Assembly (NCBI GenBank): GCA_007123335.1
Contig: SKLG01000003.1
Span: 1-5,594, forward strand
Source of the DNA: Anaerolineae bacterium
GTDB lineage: Bacteria > Chloroflexota > Anaerolineae > UBA1429
Length of the DNA stretch: 5,594 nt
Direction: 5' to 3'
Positions 1 through 5,262 of this stretch are shown here, one piece after another. Both the position numbers and the translations under genes were made by a program. The notes below the pieces were generated by a model, which searched no databases, had not been told where the DNA came from, and was given only the letters and a program-made list of their open reading frames with translations. The stretch's first letter is position 1; the number at the start of each line of letters is the position of its first letter.

Positions 1-2
1 GC

Positions 3-1025
3 CACGGCGGCGGCATCGCCGAGGGCCAACGCGAGATGTTGGCCGGCATGGGCATCAGCGAGGAGACGATGGGCGTGCCCATCCGCTCCAGCATGGAGGT
101 GGTGCAGCTCGGCGAGACCGCAGAGGGGGTGCCGGTCTATCTCGACGCCCACGCCGCCCAGGCCGACGGCATCATCATGGTCAACCGCATCAAAAAACAC
201 ACCAACTATGATGGCCCCATCGAGAGTGGGCTGGCCAAGATGGCGGTGATCGGCATGGGCAAACACGCCGAGGCCGAGGCGGTGCACAAGTTTGGCAACT
301 ATGGCCTGCGGGAGTATATCCCCCGCGTGGCCGAGGTTCTCCTGGGGCGCGCCAAGGTTCTGGTCGGCCTGGCCATCCTGGAAAACGCCTGGGGCGGTGT
401 GGCCGAGATCGTCGGCCTGGCGCCGGGGGAGATCCTCGTCCGCGAGCCCGACCTGCTGCTGAGGGCCAAGGCACTGTCGGCCAAGATCCCGTTTCAGGAG
501 CTGGACATCGCCCTGGTGGAGCGCATGGGCAAGGACATCAGCGGCACGGGGATGGACTGCTATGTCATCGGACGACGGCGCATCATCGGCGAGCCGGAAT
601 GGCCCGAGGCGCCGCAGATCAGCACCTTGGTGGTGGCCGACCTCACCGAGCCCAGCCACGGCAACGGCGTGGGTGTGGGGCTGGCTGATATGACGACGCG
701 CCGCCTGGCGGACAAGATCGATTGGGGCGTCACCCGCGCGAACATTATGACGTCGGGCAATCTGGAGCGGGGCAAGCTGCCGCTGGTGTTCGAGACGGAA
801 AAAGAGGCGTTGGAGGCGGCGGCCTTTCGCGAGCGGACCACGCCGCTCGATGCGTTGCGCTTGGCCTGCATCCGCGACACGCTGCATCTGCGCCACTTGC
901 TGGTGTCGGCGGCGCTGGCCGAGGAGGCCAGGGCGCGGCCCGATCTAGAGATCGTGGATGGACCGACGCCCATTCCCTTTGACGCGGACGGCCACTGGCG
1001 GTCGCCCTTGAGCGATTTGGGGTAG
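3..1025 (+). CDS. LarA-like (DUF2088) nickel-pincer-type racemase/epimerase family protein, 5'-truncated by the window edge
   Basis: The frame is open from the first bases of the window and 340 residues are visible. The family is usually about 420-430 residues, so roughly 80-100 N-terminal residues are missing, and the Met codon at 36 is internal rather than the start. The visible part opens with HGGGIAEGQRE, the typical SHGG-x-AEGQRE signature of LarA-like proteins. It continues with NRIKKHTNYDGPIESGLAKM, then GKH and VH (visible residues 66-95), MGKDISGTGMD, and a C-terminal THG-like stretch DLTEPSHGNGVGVGLADMTT. In lactate racemase LarA, the histidine and lysine residues of these regions hold and use the nickel-pincer nucleotide. 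Plausible counterparts here are His1, His66, Lys79 and His88 or His95. Known family members interconvert stereoisomers of 2-hydroxy acids in the cytoplasm; the substrate cannot be told from sequence. The gene converges on darA. Family is confident, activity is not. Confidence 0.85.
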   Translation, partial: HGGGIAEGQREMLAGMGISEETMGVPIRSSMEVVQLGETAEGVPVYLDAHAAQADGIIMVNRIKKHTNYDGPIESGLAKMAVIGMGKHAEAEAVHKFGNYGLREYIPRVAEVLLGRAKVLVGLAILENAWGGVAEIVGLAPGEILVREPDLLLRAKALSAKIPFQELDIALVERMGKDISGTGMDCYVIGRRRIIGEPEWPEAPQISTLVVADLTEPSHGNGVGVGLADMTTRRLADKIDWGVTRANIMTSGNLERGKLPLVFETEKEALEAAAFRERTTPLDALRLACIRDTLHLRHLLVSAALAEEARARPDLEIVDGPTPIPFDADGHWRSPLSDLG

Positions 1026-1091
1026 GCCGGACAGAGCGCGCAGAGACGTCACCTGTCAGGCCGTGTCAGAGTGATCACAGTGCTCGAGCAA

Positions 1092-1118
1092 AGGAGGCAG
1101 GCGACGAGCCTGCCTCTT
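1092..1118. terminator. Intergenic hairpin between convergent genes, likely (bidirectional) terminator
   Basis: GAGGCAGGC (1094-1102) and GCCTGCCTC (1108-1116) form a perfect 9-bp GC-rich stem with the 5-nt loop GACGA. On the plus-strand RNA a G-U and an A-U pair lengthen it to 11. It begins two bases after the darA stop on the minus strand and lies about 65 bases beyond the stop of the LarA-like gene, exactly where a shared terminator would be expected. The U-run is poor on both sides: TT then GC on plus, and CTTT on minus. It may therefore be inefficient or act mainly as a 3'-end protecting hairpin. A 10-bp palindrome, TGCTCGAGCA (1081-1090), lies directly beside it. Confidence 0.6.
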
Positions 1119-1120
1119 GC

Positions 1121-1408
1121 CTAGTAGCGCTCCATGGCATCGACATCGAGTATAAAGATGGTGGCCCGGCTGGGAGGACGCTTTTCCGATGCGGCGCTGG
1201 CATCAATAGGGGGGCCGGCGTTTTTGTTGATGATCTCGAGCACATCATCAGCCTCCTCGTCCTCCACGCCGACCAAGAGGGTGACGTTGCCGCGCCGCCA
1301 AAAGCCGCCTGTGGAACTGACGCGAGTGACACTGAATCCTTCATTGTTCAGCGCAAAGGTGACATCGGCGGCAAAGTCGTCGCGTACGATGGCCAACAAT
1401 AGCTTCAT
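1121..1408 (-). CDS. darA: Cyclic-di-AMP receptor of the DarA/PstA (PII-like) family, short form
   Basis: The 95-residue product starts MKLLLAIVRDD and carries TGGFWRRGNVTLLVGVEDE, the hallmark of the DarA/PstA family, followed by a C-terminal strand ATIFILDVD. Family members are small trimeric cytoplasmic PII-like proteins that bind cyclic-di-AMP at the subunit interfaces. Aligned from Met1 to the firmicute proteins, Thr28, Gly35, Phe36, Asn41 and Gly47 of the binding pocket are kept. Positions 24 (Gly), 26 (Ser), 37 (Trp) and the C-terminal Gln position (Arg94) differ. The protein is about 14 residues shorter than the usual 109, with the loss in the loop before the last strand. The start is fixed by the family N-terminus and by AGGAGG (1414-1419 on plus as CCTCCT), five bases upstream. 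It is co-oriented with the large pseudokinase gene 130 bases upstream and is probably co-transcribed. Family assignment is strong; ligand is inferred, and the altered positions leave room for another nucleotide. Confidence 0.88.
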   Translation of the reverse strand: MKLLLAIVRDDFAADVTFALNNEGFSVTRVSSTGGFWRRGNVTLLVGVEDEEADDVLEIINKNAGPPIDASAASEKRPPSRATIFILDVDAMERY

Positions 1409-1417
1409 GCGAACCTC

Positions 1418-1483
1418 CTACTCTTTGGCGAATACCGCCCAGTATGCTTGCTCCTCATCTATAGCTCCAGATATTCCATGCAT
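1418..1483 (-). CDS. Candidate 21-residue leader peptide upstream of darA
   Basis: A short frame in the gap between the pseudokinase gene and darA starts at ATG 1483 and reads MHGISGAIDEE..., ending AVFAKE then TAG. It is preceded by TAAGGAGG (1492-1499 on the minus strand), a perfect eight-base match to the anti-Shine-Dalgarno, with an ideal spacing of eight bases. Its TAG overlaps the darA Shine-Dalgarno (TAGGAGG), so a ribosome terminating here would sit on the darA initiation region. It is in the same frame as darA, with only TAG-GAG-GTT-CGC between the last sense codon and the darA ATG. The peptide has no signal sequence, membrane segment or recognisable domain. It could be a translational-coupling leader, a real microprotein, or an N-terminal extension cut off by an amber codon. 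The ribosome-binding site is clear; the protein itself is unproven. Confidence 0.42.
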   Translation of the reverse strand: MHGISGAIDEEQAYWAVFAKE

Positions 1484-1491
1484 GTCGCCGG

Positions 1492-1499
1492 CCTCCTTA
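1492..1499 (-). promoter_or_regulatory. Unusually perfect Shine-Dalgarno (TAAGGAGG) not belonging to a known gene
   Basis: The minus-strand TAAGGAGG is fully complementary to the 16S rRNA 3' tail. It lies eight bases before ATG 1483 and 84 bases before the darA ATG, too far to serve darA. By comparison, the pseudokinase gene has only GGGAG. It is the main reason to take the 21-codon frame seriously. Confidence 0.6.
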
Positions 1500-1538
1500 T
1501 CGCCATGGCCTGGGGTGCCTCCCTATCCCCGTTGTGCA

Positions 1539-4500
1539 TCAGCTCGCCGCCGATACGACGCGCACAGGAATATGCAGCAGCGCATCATCATGGATCAGCT
1601 CCACATAGAGCTCGTCGTCACCGCGCGGTAGAGGACCCTCCCACTGCACACGGACGCGCACGCTCTTGCCGGGCTTGATGTCGAGCACCTCCCGCGCTAG
1701 CACAAGGCCGGGAGAGGCGGGCGCGTGCCGCGCCCGCAGCTCGGCATGCGCCGGGGCCAGGCCGGCGTTCTTGATGACCAGCCGGCCCGTGGGCGGCTGA
1801 TCGGGGCTCTCCGCCGACAGCTCTACCACCGGCGGCAGCTCCAGGCGCGCCTCCAGGTGAATCTCGACGGCCACCTCCACCTCTATGATGGCCCCATCGC
1901 TGCTGTTGCTCTCGATGCGTACCGTCCCCGTGGCGTGGAATCCCTCGCCCGTCTCCGCCAGATGCTCGAGCTCCTCCATATCGGTGCTGACCCGCACCTC
2001 GACCGAGCGCCCCGTGGCGCATTCGAAGGATGCCCGATCCAGGACGATCCAGGTCTGGTCGGCGACGAGGGAGCCGCTCAGCTGCCCCAGGCCGTGGTTA
2101 AAGATGCGAAAAGAACCGCTCACATTCTCCAGATTGACACTGACGCCCAGGTCGAGATAGGGGGTGTCGGTGGCGATAAGCGGCGCCGCCAGGCTGATAT
2201 GCAGCGGCACCTTGACGCGGCCACCGTCGCTGTTGACGATCAACGTCGCATCCTCGGCGCCCTTGGCGGGGTCGATGGCCAGCCCGTAGGCGATGAGCGT
2301 GACCTCTTGGGCTTCGCCGGCCGCGCACACGGCGGATGTCGGGCGCCATTCCAGCCATTCGGCGTCCGATTGCAGGTTCCAGGCTAGGCGGCCAGTGCCC
2401 TCGTTGCGGATGATGAGGGTGCGCGTCTCGGGCGTTGCCGGGTCCACATAGCCAAAGTCTATCCGCTCGGGCTCGACCTGCAGGGCGGGCTGGAGGACGG
2501 TAATGCTGGCCGAGATCTGCTTGACCGTCGAGCCTGCCACCAGACGCAGCGCGGCGTCAACGGCCAGGTGTTGGCCCGATGCAAAGCGCTCGGCGCGAAG
2601 CTGCACGCGGATGACGCTACGCTCGCCGGGCTGCAAGGCGATCTCTTTTGCCGAAAGGGCCAGCCAGTCCACCAGCGGCTGAAGGGTAGCCACCAGCGCC
2701 ATCGAGCCCTCGTTGCGCAGCGCCAAAGGCAGGTCCCTGACCTCGCCCAGGGGCACGGCGCCAAAGTTCAGCGCGTCGGTCTCGAGCACGAGGCGCGGCG
2801 CCAGCACCTCCATGCGCAGCGAGAGGGTCTCACTCCCGCCGTTGGTCTGCACCCGCAACGCCTGGGGCACCTCGATGGGGCCGTCGGCGAGGCCGGTGGC
2901 GTCTACATGGAGGGTGAGCGGCACCTGCTCTCCAGACGCACACTGGAACGTAGAGGGCTGCACCTGCAACCAGGGCAGAAGGCTGCGCGCCGTGCCCTCC
3001 AGCACGCCATCGCCCGCGTTCTTGACATAAAGGATGCGTTCGGCGATCTGGCCGGCATCGACGGCCTCGCTCCCGCCGGCCACCTCACCGATATCCAGAT
3101 GATGGACGTCCAGCGCCAGCTCGGGCCGCAATCGCCAGGCGCGCACCATGACCCGAGCCTGGCCGCCATCGCTGTCTATGATCAACGCCTCGCTGGCCTG
3201 GGGACCAGCGGGCAGTCGATCGGGCAAGAGCTCGACGCGCACCTCGGTGCGTTGCCCGCCCTTGAGCGACAGATCGCCGCCATGCACCTGCAACCAGGGA
3301 ACGCGGGCCTCGACCTTGCCGCTGAGCGGCTGACGCCCGCTATTGGCCACCGCCAGGCGGGCGCTTTGGGGGGCATCGTGGTTGAGCTGGCCAAAGTCCA
3401 GCTCGGTCGTCTCCAGGCTCAGGGCCGGGCCGCCAGCTACCTCGGCGGTGACCGCCACCCATTGGCGACCGGCGTTGGTGTCCACCGAGATGCCCTGGGC
3501 CTCCACCGTGCGCTCGGTGGGAAGCTGCGCCGCCTGGACGGAGAGGATGACCCGCGCCTGCTTTTTGGCCGGCAGCCGCATCGTCTTTTTCGGCGCGCTG
3601 ATCCAGTCCACGTGGCTGGTGACTCGCCCCACCAGGTCGGCCTCGCCGCTGTTGCGCACGGTGAGGGAAACGCGCTTGGTCTCATCGGGGCGCAGGTCAG
3701 CGAGATGCAGGTGATGGGGATACACCGACAGGGCCGGCTGCGCCTCCGGCTCGGGCGCTGCCGGGCGTGGCTGCGGAGCGTCCGGCTCGCGTGGGCCAAA
3801 GCGGGGATCGCGGGTAAAGCCGGCATCGGCCATCGTCTCGGCCCGTTGCGCGCGCGGCGCCGATGGGGCTGCCCCCTGCCGGCGCGTCGCCCTTTGTGAA
3901 ACGGGCGGCGCCTCAAAGACGAGTCGCTCCCGCCAATCGTCCAGCGGCGTCAGTGGACCATAGGCTCTGGCATCCCACAGACTCTCCAGCATATCCTCCG
4001 CCGAGGGAAAGCGTCGCTGCGGATCTCGGTGCGCGGCCCGGGCGATGGCGCGGGCAAAGGTGGTCGAGATGCCAGGCGCCGCTTTGCGCAGCGGCACGGC
4101 GCGTTGCAAACCCAGCTCCAGCGGATGGTCGATCAGCGCCGCATAGAGCAGCCGCCCAAGGCCAAAGATGTCGCTGGCTGCTGTGGGAAAGCCATGCTTG
4201 AGTTCTGGGGCAGCATATCCACGCGTGCTGCCAAAAGGCTGGGGGGCGTTGGGCCGAAACAGGTGGCCAATCCCCAACCCGACGAGTCGTACGCGCCCCT
4301 CGCGCTCGACCACGACGTGGTCAGGGCTCAAAAAGGGGACGTGCAGAGGGGGCTCCTGACCGTGCAACGCGATCAACAAGTCGCATAGCTGGGCGCCCCA
4401 GTTGCGGGCCAGTTCGGGCGTGACCCGTCCCTGGCCGCGCAGGATCTGCCCCAGGGTCCAACCATGGACGAACTCGAATACCACGTAAAAGCTCTCACCC

Positions 4501-4952
4501 GAGCGAAACAGCTCACGAATCGCCACACACGCCGGATGCGTCACCTCTCGCCAGCGGTTGATGGTGCGGCGCAACGCGGCTTCGGCCTCGCGGCGCTCCT
4601 CGGGGCGAAACAGGGCCACCGTCGACAGCTCCTTGATCGCCACCATCTGATCGTCGTCTGGGGCCTGGGTATCCACGGCGCGATAGGCGGCAGAGACCCG
4701 TCCTTTGGACAGCGTTTCTTTCAGCAGATAGCGATCGGCCAGCCGTTGTCGCGGCTCATCCCGATACAGCTCGGAGAACAGGCGAGCATCCTCAACCTGC
4801 TCCTCACAGTGGGGGCAGCGTTGGGCATACCATGGTCGCTCGGCGCCACAGAGAGGGCAGCGCAGTCGAAGCGGGGCCTGACAGTGCGCGCACATGGCGG
4901 CATTCAGGTCGTTGAGTTCGTTGCATTTTGGGCAGCGCTGCTTTGTCGCCAT
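1539..4952 (-). CDS. Double zinc ribbon - pseudokinase - seven beta-sandwich repeat protein
   Basis: The 1137-residue protein has four parts. Residues 7-49 are two tandem zinc ribbons: C7/C10/C21/C24 and C32/C35/C46/C49, all as CxxC pairs. Residues about 75-328 have the Ser/Thr kinase fold: VAIK lysine 107, APE 248-250, Asp261 of DIFGLG and Arg314. The catalytic loop, however, reads VPFLSPDH (205-212) where HRDxKPxN is expected. The DFG position is GLG (225-227), and only one glycine of the P-loop remains (Gly84). Catalytic Asp, Lys, Asn and metal-binding Asp are thus all lost, so phosphotransfer is unlikely. Residues about 345-405 are a Pro/Ala/Arg-rich, probably disordered linker. Residues 408-1134 are seven ASH/BACON-like beta-sandwich repeats. 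There is no signal peptide or membrane segment, so it should be cytoplasmic; a scaffold or sensor role is inferred. The ATG at 4952 is supported by GGGAG four bases upstream, by the zinc ribbon starting at residue 7, and by an upstream promoter. darA follows on the same strand. Confidence 0.9.
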   Translation of the reverse strand: MATKQRCPKCNELNDLNAAMCAHCQAPLRLRCPLCGAERPWYAQRCPHCEEQVEDARLFSELYRDEPRQRLADRYLLKETLSKGRVSAAYRAVDTQAPDDDQMVAIKELSTVALFRPEERREAEAALRRTINRWREVTHPACVAIRELFRSGESFYVVFEFVHGWTLGQILRGQGRVTPELARNWGAQLCDLLIALHGQEPPLHVPFLSPDHVVVEREGRVRLVGLGIGHLFRPNAPQPFGSTRGYAAPELKHGFPTAASDIFGLGRLLYAALIDHPLELGLQRAVPLRKAAPGISTTFARAIARAAHRDPQRRFPSAEDMLESLWDARAYGPLTPLDDWRERLVFEAPPVSQRATRRQGAAPSAPRAQRAETMADAGFTRDPRFGPREPDAPQPRPAAPEPEAQPALSVYPHHLHLADLRPDETKRVSLTVRNSGEADLVGRVTSHVDWISAPKKTMRLPAKKQARVILSVQAAQLPTERTVEAQGISVDTNAGRQWVAVTAEVAGGPALSLETTELDFGQLNHDAPQSARLAVANSGRQPLSGKVEARVPWLQVHGGDLSLKGGQRTEVRVELLPDRLPAGPQASEALIIDSDGGQARVMVRAWRLRPELALDVHHLDIGEVAGGSEAVDAGQIAERILYVKNAGDGVLEGTARSLLPWLQVQPSTFQCASGEQVPLTLHVDATGLADGPIEVPQALRVQTNGGSETLSLRMEVLAPRLVLETDALNFGAVPLGEVRDLPLALRNEGSMALVATLQPLVDWLALSAKEIALQPGERSVIRVQLRAERFASGQHLAVDAALRLVAGSTVKQISASITVLQPALQVEPERIDFGYVDPATPETRTLIIRNEGTGRLAWNLQSDAEWLEWRPTSAVCAAGEAQEVTLIAYGLAIDPAKGAEDATLIVNSDGGRVKVPLHISLAAPLIATDTPYLDLGVSVNLENVSGSFRIFNHGLGQLSGSLVADQTWIVLDRASFECATGRSVEVRVSTDMEELEHLAETGEGFHATGTVRIESNSSDGAIIEVEVAVEIHLEARLELPPVVELSAESPDQPPTGRLVIKNAGLAPAHAELRARHAPASPGLVLAREVLDIKPGKSVRVRVQWEGPLPRGDDELYVELIHDDALLHIPVRVVSAAS
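1551..3731 (-). repeat. Seven tandem protein-level beta-sandwich (ASH/BACON-like) repeats
   Basis: Approximate repeat units by residue are 408-505, 510-608, 611-716, 719-819, 822-921, 924-1031 and 1034-1134. Each starts with a strand of the type L-x-L-x-x-x-x-L-x-F/L-G. A middle strand follows with N-S/E/A-G (for example VRNSGEADL, VANSGRQPL, VKNAGDGVL, IRNEGTGRL), then a W-L/I strand, a glycine turn, and often SDGG or TNGG before the last strand. The conserved tryptophans W450, W553, W661, W763, W866 and W968 are spaced 103, 108, 102, 103 and 102 residues. The seventh unit lacks the tryptophan. Such folds usually mediate protein or carbohydrate binding; here they are expected inside the cell. 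Confidence 0.8.
2959..3299 (-). repeat. 17-bp exact direct repeat within the beta-sandwich array
   Basis: The plus-strand sequence TGCACCTGCAACCAGGG occurs at 2959-2975 and again at 3283-3299, exactly 324 bases (108 codons) apart. It encodes PWLQV in the third and second beta-sandwich repeats. The unit spacing matches the domain period, which fits descent by duplication. The flanking bases have diverged, so the duplication is not very recent. Confidence 0.7.
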
Positions 4953-5077
4953 GGGGCTCCCAAGGTATCAGCGTCGATGGTCGATAACGGTGCCGAGTGC
5001 ACATGATTAATCCGGTGAGGTCTAGGCTACGCCGCATTGGGGCCCAAAGACCGCAAGTCCGTCAAGACAGGAACGAC
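4953..5077 (-). other. Leader region of the pseudokinase transcript, possibly structured
   Basis: About 125 nt separate the predicted transcription start from the ATG at 4952. Minus-strand AGCGTCG (5080-5074) is perfectly complementary to CGACGCT (4976-4970), so the two ends of the leader could form a closing 7-bp stem just upstream of the ribosome-binding site (GGGAG at 4961-4957). A small GTGC-ACTCG-GCAC hairpin lies inside. I do not recognise a known riboswitch class. The first bases of the stem may lie upstream of the true start, which would weaken it. Confidence 0.3.
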
Positions 5078-5083
5078 GCTCAC

Positions 5084-5111
5084 ATTATACTTTGGGGCAA
5101 CCGTGTGTCAA
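5084..5111 (-). promoter_or_regulatory. Consensus sigma-70-type promoter for the pseudokinase-darA unit
   Basis: On the minus strand TTGACA (5111-5106) and TATAAT (5089-5084) are both perfect and separated by 16 bp. Transcription would start near 5077 and read into the pseudokinase gene 125 bases downstream. No other promoter of this quality was seen before that gene, and none in the 130-base gap before darA. Confidence 0.8.
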
Positions 5112-5161
5112 GCGAGTTTTCACGCCTCGACAACTTGGCGATCAGGGAATCTTTTTACCGT

Positions 5162-5183
5162 TCGATGGGCTTGACACCATCGA
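5162..5183. promoter_or_regulatory. Inverted repeat over the -35 box, candidate operator
   Basis: TCGATGG (5162-5168) and CCATCGA (5177-5183) form perfect 7-bp arms around an 8-bp centre that contains the whole TTGACA -35 box. A dimeric repressor bound here would occlude RNA polymerase at the DRTGG promoter. The same half-site TCGATGG recurs at 4974-4980 in the pseudokinase leader. No regulator gene is visible in the window. Confidence 0.45.
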
Positions 5184-5198
5184 GTCGTGTGATATAAT
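5171..5198 (+). promoter_or_regulatory. Consensus sigma-70-type promoter with extended -10 for the DRTGG gene
   Basis: TTGACA (5171-5176) and TATAAT (5193-5198) are perfect and 16 bp apart, and TGA directly before the -10 (5190-5192) gives the extended TGnTATAAT form. The start would lie near 5205, giving a leader of about 58 nt before the GTG at 5263. It points away from the equally strong promoter of the pseudokinase gene. Confidence 0.82.
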
Positions 5199-5240
5199 TG
5201 GCAGGATGCATCGTGTTTTAAGGTTGTGATCATCCGTGAA

Positions 5241-5246
5241 TATAAT
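5241..5246 (+). promoter_or_regulatory. Second TATAAT close to the DRTGG start codon
   Basis: A perfect TATAAT at 5241-5246 would place a start near 5253, only about 10 bases before the GTG at 5263. The gene has no recognisable Shine-Dalgarno, so a nearly leaderless second transcript is possible. No matching -35 box lies 16-18 bp upstream (TTAAGG or TAAGGT), so this is a weak call and could be chance in an AT-rich spacer. Confidence 0.25.
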
Positions 5247-5262
5247 CTAGTGCGGTTAAAAC

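Noticed and set aside
1081..1090. 10-bp palindrome TGCTCGAGCA next to the terminator hairpin
   Set aside because: It has no loop of its own, abuts a better hairpin and lies in a convergent 3' region where an operator is not expected. Noted only as part of the 3' structure.
1405..1458. 17-codon minus-strand frame whose TGA overlaps the darA ATG (ATGA), with GGAG upstream
   Set aside because: The overlap is typical of translational coupling, but its ribosome site is weaker and it competes in another frame with the 21-codon frame that has a perfect Shine-Dalgarno. The Arg/Lys-rich peptide has no supporting feature.
1459..1506. 15-codon minus-strand frame starting at ATG 1506
   Set aside because: Its best Shine-Dalgarno is about 11 bases away, and the frame contains the much better TAAGGAGG that belongs to the next start.
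1134..1631. 165-codon plus-strand frame covering darA and the end of the large gene
   Set aside because: It is antisense to the well-supported darA and to the leader region, with low-complexity Ser/Thr-rich translation and no domain.
2568..3899. 443-codon plus-strand open frame antisense to the large gene
   Set aside because: It lies wholly inside the pseudokinase gene on the opposite strand. Its product has no recognisable domain, and long antisense frames are common in GC-rich coding DNA. The minus-strand frame has zinc ribbons, a kinase fold and periodic repeats.
4953..5083. Known cyclic-di-AMP (ydaO-type) or cyclic-di-GMP riboswitch in the pseudokinase leader
   Set aside because: Considered because of the darA neighbour and the leader length, but I could not find the conserved sequence blocks of these classes on either strand.
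4997..5197. 66-codon plus-strand frame across the divergent spacer
   Set aside because: It overlaps both strong promoters and the candidate operator, ends before the DRTGG gene and has no Shine-Dalgarno or recognisable domain.
5206..5229. 7-residue ATG frame in the DRTGG leader
   Set aside because: It has no Shine-Dalgarno and would begin at or within one or two bases of the predicted transcription start. It is too short to separate from chance.
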